A stretch of DNA of 64,000 nucleotides, taken from contig NZ_FQWK01000005.1 of assembly GCF_900129655.1 (NCBI RefSeq), positions 248,001 to 312,000 on the forward strand, given 5' to 3'. The stretch comes from Bacteroides clarus YIT 12056. Lineage in GTDB: Bacteria; Bacteroidota; Bacteroidia; Bacteroidales; Bacteroidaceae. This document shows, in pieces, positions 26,058-34,332 of the stretch. Below the pieces are notes generated by a model, which was given only the letters and a program-made list of their open reading frames with translations, was not told the origin of the DNA and did no database searches. A program made the position numbers and the translations under genes. The stretch's first letter is position 1. The number at the start of each line of letters is the position of its first letter.

Positions 26058-26917
26058 TTTTCGATACCTACCAGTTCTACTTCAAAAATCAAGGTAGAGA
26101 ACGGTTTGATTTGACCACCGGTTTCTCTTGCGCCGTAAGCCAGGTCTTGCGGGATGTAGAGTTCCCACTTAGAGCCTACAGACATCATGGTGAGAGCTTC
26201 TGTCCAACCTTTGATAACTTGGTTGGCACGGAATGTAGCAGGTTCTTTACGCTTGTATGAGCTGTCGAATTCTGTTCCGTCAATCAATGTACCTTTGTAG
26301 TTTACTTTCACTTTGCTGGTATCGGCAGGAATTGCACCGGTTCCTTTGGTGATAACTTTATATTGCAGACCGCTCGGAGTAGTTACAACACCTTCCTTAG
26401 TCTTGTTTTCTGCGAGGAATTTCTCACCGGCAGCTTTGTTGTCAGCGTATTTCTTCTCTAAAGCTTTAGATTTTACGGCATCCATTTGGGTCTGCATAAA
26501 AGTCTGAGCTTCTTCTTTGGTCATGATGCCCTTGCCGATAACTCCGGCAACGAAACCAGCCAACAGGTTCTCACGACTGATAGTTTGTGTAGAGTCTCCA
26601 CCGAAAATCTGTTGGTTGAAACCTTCTACCCATTGCTTGCTTACCATTTGTCCGATTTGCAGACCTGCCATGTAAGCGGCATCTTTCTTATCTGTTTTTG
26701 TTGCACCTTCGTTGAAACCTTTCAGGAAGTCTGTCATCTGAGTGGAATCGATACCTTGTTGTGCAAGATATTGGTCCAGGCCTTCAGTACGTGCCATACC
26801 GATAGCGTAAGATAATGAGTCGATGTCCGTTTTCAGATTTGCTTTCGGACTTTGTGCAGTACAAGAAGCCAAACCGGCAGCTGCTGCAAGAGCCATGATA
26901 AATGTTACTTTTTTCAT
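26054..26917 (-). CDS. FKBP-type peptidyl-prolyl isomerase, Mip-like lipoprotein
   Basis: A 287-residue lipoprotein (lipobox GLASC, Cys 19) predicted to catalyse cis-trans isomerisation of proline bonds in the periplasm. Residues about 30-165 form the helical FKBP_N dimerisation domain (DSLSYAIGMARTEGLDQYL). Residues about 185-287 form the FKBP domain, with VKVNYKGTLIDGTEFDSSY, VIKGWTEAL and the IPQDLAYGARETGG loop. It follows a smaller FKBP gene by 13 bp and is probably its duplicate with an added anchor. The family call is firm. Confidence 0.94.
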   Translation of the reverse strand: MKKVTFIMALAAAAGLASCTAQSPKANLKTDIDSLSYAIGMARTEGLDQYLAQQGIDSTQMTDFLKGFNEGATKTDKKDAAYMAGLQIGQMVSKQWVEGFNQQIFGGDSTQTISRENLLAGFVAGVIGKGIMTKEEAQTFMQTQMDAVKSKALEKKYADNKAAGEKFLAENKTKEGVVTTPSGLQYKVITKGTGAIPADTSKVKVNYKGTLIDGTEFDSSYKRKEPATFRANQVIKGWTEALTMMSVGSKWELYIPQDLAYGARETGGQIKPFSTLIFEVELVGIEK

Positions 26918-26930
26918 TTTGCTTTTAAAA

Positions 26931-27524
26931 TTATTTATTTAATACTTTAAGTAGTTCCACTTCAAAAACGAGGGCACTGTGCGGCGGAATCATTTCACCT
27001 GCGCCTTGTGCTCCGTAAGCCAATTCGCTGGGGATGTAAAGCTTCCATTTGGCGCCTTCGGGCATCAGTTGCAAGGCTTCCACCCATCCCGGAATTACCT
27101 GGCTCACGCCGAATGTGGCGGGTTGGCCGCGTTTGATGGAGCTGTCGAACAATGTTCCGTCAATCAATGTACCTTCGTAGTGGCATTGTACCTGGTCGGT
27201 AGCTTTTGCGTATGTGCCTACGTTGCCTTCGTTGATTACTTCGTACTGGAGTCCGCTGGGCAGGGTAACTACGCCCGGACGTTTTTTGTTTTCTTCAAGG
27301 AACTTCTTGCCGGCTTCAATGTTGGCGGCGTTCATTTTCTGTTCCAGTTCTTCGAAGTACTTATTTACTATTTCGCGGGCTTCCGTGTGGCTGATAGCCG
27401 TTTGGTTGCCATCCAAGACGTCTTTGATTGCTTGTGCAAAGTCATCTACTGCGATGCCCTTAGCACCCATACTTAAAAGATTCTGACCTATTCCGAGGCC
27501 GATAGCATAACTGAATTTATCCAT
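26931..27524 (-). CDS. FKBP-type peptidyl-prolyl isomerase
   Basis: A 197-residue protein with the same FKBP_N (residues 1-85) and FKBP (about 95-197) layout as the following gene but no signal peptide, so it is likely cytoplasmic. Active-site landmarks are present: VQCHYEGTLIDGTLFDSS, VIPGWVEALQLM and IPSELAYGAQGAGEMIPPHS. It is the first gene of a two-gene isomerase operon. The pair suggests one cytoplasmic and one lipid-anchored isomerase made together. Confidence 0.93.
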   Translation of the reverse strand: MDKFSYAIGLGIGQNLLSMGAKGIAVDDFAQAIKDVLDGNQTAISHTEAREIVNKYFEELEQKMNAANIEAGKKFLEENKKRPGVVTLPSGLQYEVINEGNVGTYAKATDQVQCHYEGTLIDGTLFDSSIKRGQPATFGVSQVIPGWVEALQLMPEGAKWKLYIPSELAYGAQGAGEMIPPHSALVFEVELLKVLNK

Positions 27525-27586
27525 AAAGTGATTTTGTTGACGGCTGAAATGATTTCTTTTCCAGCCTATTGCAAATTAACGAATGG

Positions 27587-27594
27587 CAAAAGTA
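27587..27594 (-). promoter_or_regulatory. -7 promoter motif for the FKBP operon
   Basis: The minus strand reads TACTTTTG, 62 bases before the ATG at 27524. Confidence 0.55.
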
Positions 27595-27680
27595 CGTCTT
27601 TTATTTGAATGATTTTGTTTTTTTCAGATTAAAAAATCTTAGCAAGTGAAAATAACTTCCCTCTTTTCGGGTATTATTCA

Positions 27681-27688
27681 TACATTTG
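27681..27688 (+). promoter_or_regulatory. -7 promoter motif for the sirtuin gene
   Basis: TACATTTG matches TAnnTTTG and lies 32 bases before the ATG at 27721. AAGGAG at 27708-27713 is a good Shine-Dalgarno sequence, uncommon in this window. Confidence 0.6.
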
Positions 27689-27720
27689 TATGACTATATG
27701 AACTTTAAGGAGATATAAAG

Positions 27721-28419
27721 ATGAAGAACTTGGTTGTTTTGTCTGGTGCGGGTATGAGCGCCGAGAGTGGCATCAGTACTTTTCGTGATGCAGGCGGGTT
27801 GTGGGATAAGTATCCGGTAGAACAGGTGGCTACTCCCGAAGGTTATGCCCGTAATCCGGAACTGGTCATCAACTTTTATAACGAGCGCCGCAAGCAATTA
27901 CTGGACGTAGAGCCGAATGCCGGGCACATCGGGCTTGCCGGACTGGAGAAGGATTTCAATGTGACGGTTGTTACACAGAACGTTGACAATCTGCACGAGC
28001 GTGCCGGAAGTAAACGGGTTATTCATCTTCATGGCGAACTGACAAAAGTTTGTTCCAGTCGCGCCCCTTATAATCCGCATTACATAAAAGAACTGAAACC
28101 GGATGAATACGAAGTGAAGTTGGGAGATAAGGCCGGTGACGGTACTCAGCTTCGTCCCTTTATCGTCTGGTTCGGGGAGGCGGTTCCTGAGATTGAAACG
28201 GCCGTCAACTATGTGGAAAAAGCGGATATATTCGTTATTATCGGTACTTCGATGAATGTATATCCGGCTGCCGGATTGCTGAACTACGTGCCTCGTGAGG
28301 CGGAAGTGTATCTGATAGATCCTAAACCGGTAGATGTACATTCCACGCGGCGGATACATATAATCCAAAAGGGAGCATCGGAAGGTGTGCAAGAGTTGCG
28401 TTCGCTGCTTAAACCCTAA
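27721..28419 (+). CDS. cobB: NAD-dependent protein deacylase, class III sirtuin (CobB-like)
   Basis: A 232-residue sirtuin that should remove acyl groups from lysines using NAD. The NAD-binding loop GAGMSAESGISTFRD opens the protein, followed by TQNVDNLHERAG and the catalytic His in VIHLHGEL. FYNERRKQL contains Tyr53 and Arg56, the pair that in SIRT5 and CobB recognises succinyl or malonyl lysine, so desuccinylation is possible. The zinc module is odd: between HGEL and LRPFIVWFGE only one cysteine remains (KVCSSRAP) instead of the usual four. It is transcribed alone with its own promoter and a good ribosome-binding site. Enzyme class secure; acyl preference inferred. Confidence 0.92.
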   Translation: MKNLVVLSGAGMSAESGISTFRDAGGLWDKYPVEQVATPEGYARNPELVINFYNERRKQLLDVEPNAGHIGLAGLEKDFNVTVVTQNVDNLHERAGSKRVIHLHGELTKVCSSRAPYNPHYIKELKPDEYEVKLGDKAGDGTQLRPFIVWFGEAVPEIETAVNYVEKADIFVIIGTSMNVYPAAGLLNYVPREAEVYLIDPKPVDVHSTRRIHIIQKGASEGVQELRSLLKP

Positions 28420-28555
28420 GTACGCTTGCCCGTAGCCTATATGTACGTGTCACTTCATTGGCAATGTTATGTCACTATGATGGCAGGCCTGTGCCTGCTC
28501 GATGGCATAAGTGTGCCAATAAGACGGCACATCCGATTTTATTAAACCGTACAAA

Positions 28556-29302
28556 TTATTTTTTCAGTACCGCCCTCAGTACGAACCAGGCATGATAGGC
28601 TGCGGTGCTTATCCAGCCGTAATGTTGCGCCATGATGCGGAAGCGCTCCTTGAGCGAGGCTTCCCGGTTCCGGGTAGTCATACCCTCGTCCAGATAGTCT
28701 ATTATCGTGAGATGAGTATTGTGTAGCGTCTGCGCTTTCTTCATGATACGGATACACCAGTCGAAGTCGGCGGAGAAACGGTACTTCAAATTATATGGTT
28801 CTGCTAAAGCGCGCTTGGCAAAAAATGCCTGATGGCAGACAAGCATTCCTTGTTTGAAGCTTTTCCACGTCAGCGTTTCCGGGGCGGACAGACGGCGCAT
28901 ACGGACAAAGTGCCCTTCTTTATCTACCAGAGCCGTTTCGCCATACAGCACATCAGGCAATTCGCTTCCTGTCAATGTATGTACCATTTGTTGCAGCGTA
29001 TCATCCTCATGGAAACTGTCGCCGGCATTGAGGAAACAAAGGTAATCGCCCGTAGCCAGCCGGATGCCTTTGTTCATGGCGTCGTACAAGCCTTTATCGG
29101 GTTCGCTTACTACCTGTGCGATGTGATTCTTGTAGCGGTCTGTGATAGAAAGCGTTTTGTCTTTCGAGGCCCCGTCCACAATGATATACTCCACATGGCG
29201 GTAAGTTTGCGAGATAACGCTCTGGATAGTGTCTTCCAATACCGCTTCGGCATTGTAGGCTACAGTAATGACGCTGAACTTGGGGGTGAGATGATTATGC
29301 AT
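28556..29302 (-). CDS. Glycosyltransferase family 2
   Basis: About 248 residues from the ATG at 29302; the frame is open to 29476, but the upstream part lies inside the preceding gene and looks non-coding. It shows a GT-A fold: FSVITVAYNAEAVLEDTIQS at the N-terminus, the EYIIVDGASKDKT strand, and CFLNAGDSF, where DxD-like acidic residues bind the sugar nucleotide. The text is like colanic-acid WcaA/WcaE-type transferases. The start overlaps the end of the GT4 gene by 8 bp, so the two are translationally coupled. It is part of the surface-glycan region; donor and acceptor are unknown. Confidence 0.88.
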   Translation of the reverse strand: MHNHLTPKFSVITVAYNAEAVLEDTIQSVISQTYRHVEYIIVDGASKDKTLSITDRYKNHIAQVVSEPDKGLYDAMNKGIRLATGDYLCFLNAGDSFHEDDTLQQMVHTLTGSELPDVLYGETALVDKEGHFVRMRRLSAPETLTWKSFKQGMLVCHQAFFAKRALAEPYNLKYRFSADFDWCIRIMKKAQTLHNTHLTIIDYLDEGMTTRNREASLKERFRIMAQHYGWISTAAYHAWFVLRAVLKK

Positions 29303-30560
29303 TTCTTCCGGTGACTTTGTTGTACAGGTCGATATATTTTTTAGCGATAGTACCTTCCGAATAGTGGGTGACGGCTTTCCGACAGGCTTGTTCGGAGAGA
29401 CTGGAATAATCCGGGTCGGTAAGCGTCCAGTAGATGCCGTTGGCAAAATCTTCGGACGATTTATATTGCGCCACATATCCGTTGTGCAGATGGTCTATCA
29501 TTTCGGGGATGCCGCCTACGTTGAAGCCGACACAGGGAATACCGCACGCCATGGCCTCCATAATCATATTGGGCAGGTTTTCTTCCAGTGAGGGAGTGAC
29601 AAAAAGGTCTACCGCATTATAAATGTCCACTAACTGATGTTCGTTGCTGACAAAATCCAGCGGATAGACTTTGAAAGGCAGTAAGTTCGCCAATTGCTGC
29701 GACTCCTTGCCGAAAACGACGACGCCGAGCTTTTCTTTCAGTTCGGGATGCTTTTCCGCCAGCAGTTTGCACGATTCTACCAGATAGTCGATTCCTTTCC
29801 GCTTATCCGTTATCTTTACAGAGCCGAACAGAGCGAGCTTGGCATCCTGAGGCAGTTTACATCTGCTGCGCGCTTCTTGCTTGTTGTGCGGCTTGAACAA
29901 GTTGGTATTGATGGGATTGGGAATACAGGTAATCGTGTGTCCGGCGAGCAAGGCGCTTTTCTTTGCCAAGCCTTCCAGCCAGTGGCTGCACGTTACGAAG
30001 TTGATGTGCCGTCCTTTGTACAAATTCTGTTTTTTGTAGAAAGTCCGGTAGGAGAGGTCTTTCTTGCCGCCATTGCCATGAATGAAAGGACAGTTACGGC
30101 ACTCCTGCTGATAGCGGGTACACTCGCGGGCATGATGGCAAATACCGGTGCACGGCCACATGTCGTGCATGGTCCACACTACGGGTTTGCCCGATGCGAG
30201 GATATTCTCGATGTTTCTCAGAGACAACATCCCCTGATTTATCCAATGAAGATGAATTACATCCGCTTGCTGAAATTCCGGGAGCGAGGTGATGTCCGTA
30301 CCCGTATTGGCAATATCGACGGCAAAGATATTATCCCGTTTGAAATGGTTGGCTTTCCATATAACGATACGTTCCCAGACAAATTTCCATACCATGCGCC
30401 AGTTGCGGCTCAATGAAACTACGGTGATTTGGTCGGTTTGCTTGTCACGTACCAAAAGCTTGGCCTTGATGCCGTTATTCTTGAGCGACTCCATTAGTCT
30501 GCTGGCCGCCACGGCTGCTCCGCCGATGCGTTCGGATGTATTGATTAATAGTACTCTCAT
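29295..30560 (-). CDS. Glycosyltransferase family 4
   Basis: About 421 residues from the ATG at 30560. This start gives MRVLLINTSERIGGAAVAA, the usual GT4 opening, and places the promoter motif at 30579-30586 outside the gene. The C-terminal Rossmann half has the nucleotide-sugar region VTPSLEENLPNMIMEAMACG with the E-x7-E pattern. A cysteine cluster in the middle (CHHARECTRYQQECRNCPF) is a feature of a Bacteroidetes GT4 subgroup and may bind zinc. It leads a two-gene unit with the downstream GT2. The family is firm; specificity unknown. Confidence 0.9.
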   Translation of the reverse strand: MRVLLINTSERIGGAAVAASRLMESLKNNGIKAKLLVRDKQTDQITVVSLSRNWRMVWKFVWERIVIWKANHFKRDNIFAVDIANTGTDITSLPEFQQADVIHLHWINQGMLSLRNIENILASGKPVVWTMHDMWPCTGICHHARECTRYQQECRNCPFIHGNGGKKDLSYRTFYKKQNLYKGRHINFVTCSHWLEGLAKKSALLAGHTITCIPNPINTNLFKPHNKQEARSRCKLPQDAKLALFGSVKITDKRKGIDYLVESCKLLAEKHPELKEKLGVVVFGKESQQLANLLPFKVYPLDFVSNEHQLVDIYNAVDLFVTPSLEENLPNMIMEAMACGIPCVGFNVGGIPEMIDHLHNGYVAQYKSSEDFANGIYWTLTDPDYSSLSEQACRKAVTHYSEGTIAKKYIDLYNKVTGRNA

Positions 30561-30578
30561 TTTTGCGGAATGTTTGGA

Positions 30579-30586
30579 CAAAAGTA
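30579..30586 (-). promoter_or_regulatory. -7 promoter motif for the GT4-GT2 unit
   Basis: The minus strand reads TACTTTTG, 18 bases before the ATG at 30560. It is back-to-back with the promoter of the nonulosonate operon. Confidence 0.55.
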
Positions 30587-30650
30587 CTGCTTTTGCCGCT
30601 TTCTGCTCCATAAATCTTTTATTTTTTTAGTCTGTAACCGCTAAACTCCC

Positions 30651-30658
30651 TATCTTTG
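30651..30658 (+). promoter_or_regulatory. -7 promoter motif for the nonulosonate operon, long leader
   Basis: TATCTTTG fits TAnnTTTG and would give a leader of about 120 bases. The leader holds a 10-bp inverted repeat (30667-30676 with 30732-30741, AAAAGCCCGT/ACGGGCTTTT) and an 8-bp direct repeat GTCGTAAG just inside or after each arm. Confidence 0.55.
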
Positions 30659-30786
30659 CCGGAGTTAAAAGCCCGTGATGTCGTAAGCAATGAAAATATT
30701 GAGGTGGAAAGCGGATTTATCATCGGAGGAAACGGGCTTTTCGTCGTAAGAAACCTATGGCTCATCGGTAGAAAATAAATGTAAGT

Positions 30787-31638
30787 ATGGGAGATAAAGG
30801 AATGAAAAGACTGGAGCAACTGTGGCAGACTTTCCTGAGCGTGGTGAAGATACTGTTGCAATCCAAGTGGCGTACGCATTTGCCGTCGTCGTTCAGTAAT
30901 CCGGAAGAGTTGTTGATACTGGCTAACGGCCCTTCATTGAACCGTACGGTTCAGGAAACTCCGGATTTTATAAAAGGCAAGACGTTGCTGGCGGTGAATT
31001 TCTGCGTTACCTCCCCTATGTTCGAGCTGCTTCGCCCGGAGATATATCTGATAGCCGACCCTCTTTTTTGGATTGTTCCCGAAAAGCGTGTGCAGTTGTT
31101 TCAGACGCTTGCCGAAAAGACCGCCTGGCCGATGAACCTGTTTATTCCTGCCCGTGCTTTGAAGAATAAAGAGTGGCAGCCTATGCTGGCCGGTAACCGG
31201 AATATCCGCCTCTGCATTTACAATACCACTCCGATAGAAGGTGTACAGGGATTCTGTAACTGGGTGTTCGGTAAAGGTTGGGGGGTACCCCGCCCTCACA
31301 ATGTGCTGATTCCCTCTGTCGCCATCGGATTGCGCCTGCCGTTCAAGAAGATTTATCTGGCAGGTGCCGACCATTCCTGGTTGCCGGAAATCACGGTGAC
31401 GGACGATAATGTGGTACTGATGCACCAAAAGCATTTCTATGACCGTGACAAGTCGCAGGCGGCGACGGTGACGCAGGAGAACCTGCATAGCGCACGGCTT
31501 TATACGATACTTTACCACATGTATGTGGCCTTTAAGTCCTATTTCGTGCTCGAAGCCTATGCTCGACGGTTGGGCAAGGAAGTGATTAACGTTACGCCGG
31601 GCAGTTATATAGACGCTTTTAAACGAATGAAGTTATGA
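30787..31638 (+). CDS. Sialyltransferase-like / DUF115-like protein
   Basis: A 283-residue protein (a second ATG at 30802 is possible). The N-terminal LLILANGPSLN resembles the CMP-binding loop of GT42 sialyltransferases (Campylobacter Cst-I/II: AGNGPSLK) and the related DUF115 proteins. Further matches to that layout are AVNFCV..., IYLIADPLFW, SVAIGLRLPFKKIYLAGADHSW (strand-helix-strand ending in an acidic residue), a His at MHQKHFYD, and a C-terminal INVTPGSYIDAF like the family's IYNLTPNS-type ending. It is the first gene of an operon whose next genes make and activate a nonulosonic acid, so a transferase for that sugar is a sensible hypothesis. The similarity was judged by eye and is distant. 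Confidence 0.6.
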   Translation: MGDKGMKRLEQLWQTFLSVVKILLQSKWRTHLPSSFSNPEELLILANGPSLNRTVQETPDFIKGKTLLAVNFCVTSPMFELLRPEIYLIADPLFWIVPEKRVQLFQTLAEKTAWPMNLFIPARALKNKEWQPMLAGNRNIRLCIYNTTPIEGVQGFCNWVFGKGWGVPRPHNVLIPSVAIGLRLPFKKIYLAGADHSWLPEITVTDDNVVLMHQKHFYDRDKSQAATVTQENLHSARLYTILYHMYVAFKSYFVLEAYARRLGKEVINVTPGSYIDAFKRMKL

Positions 31639-32387
31639 AAGACGGAATCATCATTCAGGCACGTACCGGTTCTACCCGGTTGCATAATAAGATACTGCTC
31701 CCTTTCTATGGCAAGCAGCGCATTATCGACATCTTAATCGGCAATATCAAGCAGGCTTGTATTGGTAGGACGATTGTCCTTGCCACTACCAACCGCCCTC
31801 AGGATGACATATTGGCGGAGGTTGCCCGTGAAGCAGGTATCTGTTGCTACCGGGGCGATGAGGATAATGTGCTCGACCGCTTTATCCGGGCGGCCGCAAC
31901 GTTCGGCTTAGACCGCTTTATCCGTGTTTGTTCGGATAATCCTTTCCTGCGTCCCGACAGTTTCCTGACGTTTTTCGCGGAACATGACGCCCGGCCGGCG
32001 GATTATATTGCCTACGGCTTTGCAGACGGCCGCCCTACCATCAAATCGCATTTAGGCTTGTTTGCCGAGCTGACAACCGCCGACGCATTGCGCCGTGCAG
32101 CTGCCGCTACACAGGAGAAGCTGTATATAGAGCACGTTACGATTTACCTCTATACGCATCCCGAAGCGTTCAGTATTCGTCTGCTTCCGTTGCCCGATGA
32201 ATTGGAAGGCCGGTTAGACCTTCGCTTTACGCTCGATACGATGGGAGATTTTACCTTGCTGCAAGAGCTTTACGCTACTTTCTATGAGCAGACCGACCGA
32301 AGCGTCCACGCATTGCTCCGGTTGGTGGAAGCGCATCCGGAATATCGTGCCAAGATGCTGGAGAATATTGCAAGGAACGAGAAATGA
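31635..32387 (+). CDS. SpsF-type cytidylyltransferase-like nucleotidyltransferase
   Basis: A 250-residue GT-A-fold nucleotidyltransferase. GIIIQARTGSTRLHNKILLP is the nucleotide-binding loop in the form used by the SpsF/COG1861 family (IIQARMGSTRLPGK), which is distinct from classical NeuA (ARGGSKGI). VLATTNRPQDD and IRVCSDNPFLRPDS match later motifs. SpsF sits with the NeuB-like SpsE in Bacillus spore-coat loci, the same pairing as here. It probably activates the nonulosonic acid as its CMP derivative. Its ATG overlaps the previous stop by 4 bp, so the genes are coupled. Confidence 0.82.
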   Translation: MKDGIIIQARTGSTRLHNKILLPFYGKQRIIDILIGNIKQACIGRTIVLATTNRPQDDILAEVAREAGICCYRGDEDNVLDRFIRAAATFGLDRFIRVCSDNPFLRPDSFLTFFAEHDARPADYIAYGFADGRPTIKSHLGLFAELTTADALRRAAAATQEKLYIEHVTIYLYTHPEAFSIRLLPLPDELEGRLDLRFTLDTMGDFTLLQELYATFYEQTDRSVHALLRLVEAHPEYRAKMLENIARNEK

Positions 32388-32403
32388 TAAATTTATTATA
32401 TAA

Positions 32404-33447
32404 ATGAAGAGTACATATATTATCGGAGAAATCGGACAGAACCATAACGGCTCCGTCGATATAGCCAAATTGATTGTCGATTTGGTGTCACGTCCCGTAC
32501 GCGAAGAAGTCTTTAATTTCGAACTTCGTCCTATGGATGCGGTAAAGATGACCAAACGGGATTTGAATGAAGAGTTGACCGATTCGCAGATGAACCGTCC
32601 GTACGACTCTCCCCACTCTTTTGGACGCACTTATGGCGAGCACCGCGCCTGTTTGGAGCTGACGGATGAAGAACATTTTGAAGTTTACAGGCATGCCAAG
32701 TCATTGGGAATGGATTTCGTGGAAACTCTGTGCTCAAAAGGTTGTATGTCTTTATTGAAACTCTTTACGCCCGACCTCCTGAAAGTGGCCAGCCGTGACC
32801 TTACCAACCTGCCGTTGCTGGAAGTCATGGCCGAAACCAAAATACCTATCATCCTTTCTACCGGTATGGCGGGTAAGAAGGAGCTGGATGACGCATTGGA
32901 TGTTATCACCCGTTATCACAGCGATATATCCATACTGCACTGCGTATCGCAGTATCCCACCCGGCCCGACAATCTGAATCTGAAAACGATAACCTATCTG
33001 AAACGGCATTACGGACAGTATCATATCGGCTTTTCCGACCATACCATTGGTATCGCAGCCCCGGTGGTTGCCGTAGGAATGGGTGCGGAGATTATAGAGA
33101 AGCACGTCACCATCGACCGCCGCATGAAAGGAACAGACCAGCAAGGTTCTTTAGGGCCGGATGGCGTAAACCGCATGATTCGTGATATTCGTATCGCCGA
33201 GCACTGGTTGGGCAGGGAGGAACTGTATATCGACTCCGCCGTCTCTGCAGCCAAAGTGAAACTGGAACGTTCCATCGCCACGAATAAGGCGCTGCATCCC
33301 GGAGATATTATTACGGAAGAGGATATCCACCTGCTTAGTCCGGGCGATGGCTTTAAGTGGGCGGAACGTGATAAGGTGGTAGGCCGCCGGGTACGGAAAG
33401 AGATACCGCGTAACGAGATTATTTATTCTTCATTGATTGAGGAATGA
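32404..33447 (+). CDS. N-acetylneuraminate synthase family protein (NeuB/SpsE type) with SAF domain
   Basis: A 347-residue enzyme expected to condense phosphoenolpyruvate with a six-carbon sugar or sugar phosphate into a nine-carbon 2-keto acid. The barrel opens with YIIGEIGQNHNGSVDIAK, followed by DAVKMTKRDL, STGMAGKKELDDAL, HCVSQYPT, GFSDHTIGI and EKHVTIDRRMKGTDQQGSL. The C-terminal SAF antifreeze-like domain (about 285-347, LHPGDIITEEDIHLLSPG) caps the active site. No epimerase is encoded nearby. With a KDN-9-phosphate-phosphatase-like gene in the same operon, a KDN-type product made from a hexose 6-phosphate is possible, as shown for Bacteroides thetaiotaomicron BT1714/BT1713. The family is firm; the product is inferred. 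Confidence 0.9.
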   Translation: MKSTYIIGEIGQNHNGSVDIAKLIVDLVSRPVREEVFNFELRPMDAVKMTKRDLNEELTDSQMNRPYDSPHSFGRTYGEHRACLELTDEEHFEVYRHAKSLGMDFVETLCSKGCMSLLKLFTPDLLKVASRDLTNLPLLEVMAETKIPIILSTGMAGKKELDDALDVITRYHSDISILHCVSQYPTRPDNLNLKTITYLKRHYGQYHIGFSDHTIGIAAPVVAVGMGAEIIEKHVTIDRRMKGTDQQGSLGPDGVNRMIRDIRIAEHWLGREELYIDSAVSAAKVKLERSIATNKALHPGDIITEEDIHLLSPGDGFKWAERDKVVGRRVRKEIPRNEIIYSSLIEE

Positions 33448-34304
33448 GACTGCTGGCTGTTGTTGTTCTCTATCATCCCGGTAAAGATTTAGCCGGGAAT
33501 ATCGACAGCTATCTGTCACAGGTGGATAAATTGCTGTTATGGGATAATACGCCCGGAGACGGGCAAGAGCGACTGCCTTTGCCGGATATCAGTCATCCGG
33601 AACGCTTGGAGTACAGGGGATGCGGCCGAAATGTAGGTATCGGTGCTGCGTTGAATGATGCCGTGGCTTATGCCCGTGAGTATGGATATACGCATCTGCT
33701 GACGCTGGATCAGGATAGTTTTTTTCTGCAAGGCGATTTCCGGCGTTATATAACGGCCATTCAAGAGTATGGAGAGAATAAGCGGATTATTTTCTCCGTG
33801 AATTATTTTATAAAATCCCGGCAGTCCTCTCTTTATCCCGTGACGGATACTGTCGATGAGGTTTTTTCGGCCATGACTTCCGGTACTGTTTATCCCGTCG
33901 GCCTGTTTGAAGAGCTGGGTGTTTTTATGGAAGAACTATTTGTGTGGGGCATTGATTGTGAGTATTGCTGGCGTGCGGCACGCAGAGGCGTGCGGACGGT
34001 TTGTTTCAAAAGTATCCTGTTGCAGCACGATTTGGGATATCAGAAGAAGAAACACCGCTTATTGGGTAAGGAGGTTTTCCCGAACGAATATCCTCCGGCA
34101 CGTACTTATTATAATGTGCGTAATGGTATGGTGCTTCACAAACTCTATCCTGAAAGTTTGAACCTGAAAGCCCATTTGCGTTATCATTTATATAAACGGA
34201 TTATCTTTGTGCTTTTGTATGAAAAGCGGAAGATTGCTAAATGGAAAGCGCTTTGGGACGGTTATCGTGATGGGAAGCGCGGTAGGCTGGGGGAGCGCGG
34301 TTGA
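33444..34304 (+). CDS. Glycosyltransferase family 2 (rhamnosyltransferase-like)
   Basis: A 286-residue protein beginning MRLLAVVVLYHPGKDLAGNI, typical of the WbbL/rhamnosyltransferase branch of GT2. NVGIGAALNDAVAYA and LLTLDQDSFF carry the nucleotide-binding helix and the DxD motif (DQD). GIDCEYCWRAARRG is the conserved acceptor-side ED-like region. The ATG overlaps the synthase stop by 4 bp. It probably adds a sugar to the same glycan the operon decorates with a nonulosonic acid. Donor unknown. Confidence 0.88.
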   Translation: MRLLAVVVLYHPGKDLAGNIDSYLSQVDKLLLWDNTPGDGQERLPLPDISHPERLEYRGCGRNVGIGAALNDAVAYAREYGYTHLLTLDQDSFFLQGDFRRYITAIQEYGENKRIIFSVNYFIKSRQSSLYPVTDTVDEVFSAMTSGTVYPVGLFEELGVFMEELFVWGIDCEYCWRAARRGVRTVCFKSILLQHDLGYQKKKHRLLGKEVFPNEYPPARTYYNVRNGMVLHKLYPESLNLKAHLRYHLYKRIIFVLLYEKRKIAKWKALWDGYRDGKRGRLGERG

Positions 34305-34332
34305 TGGATATTCTTATTTCTTAATCTTAAAT

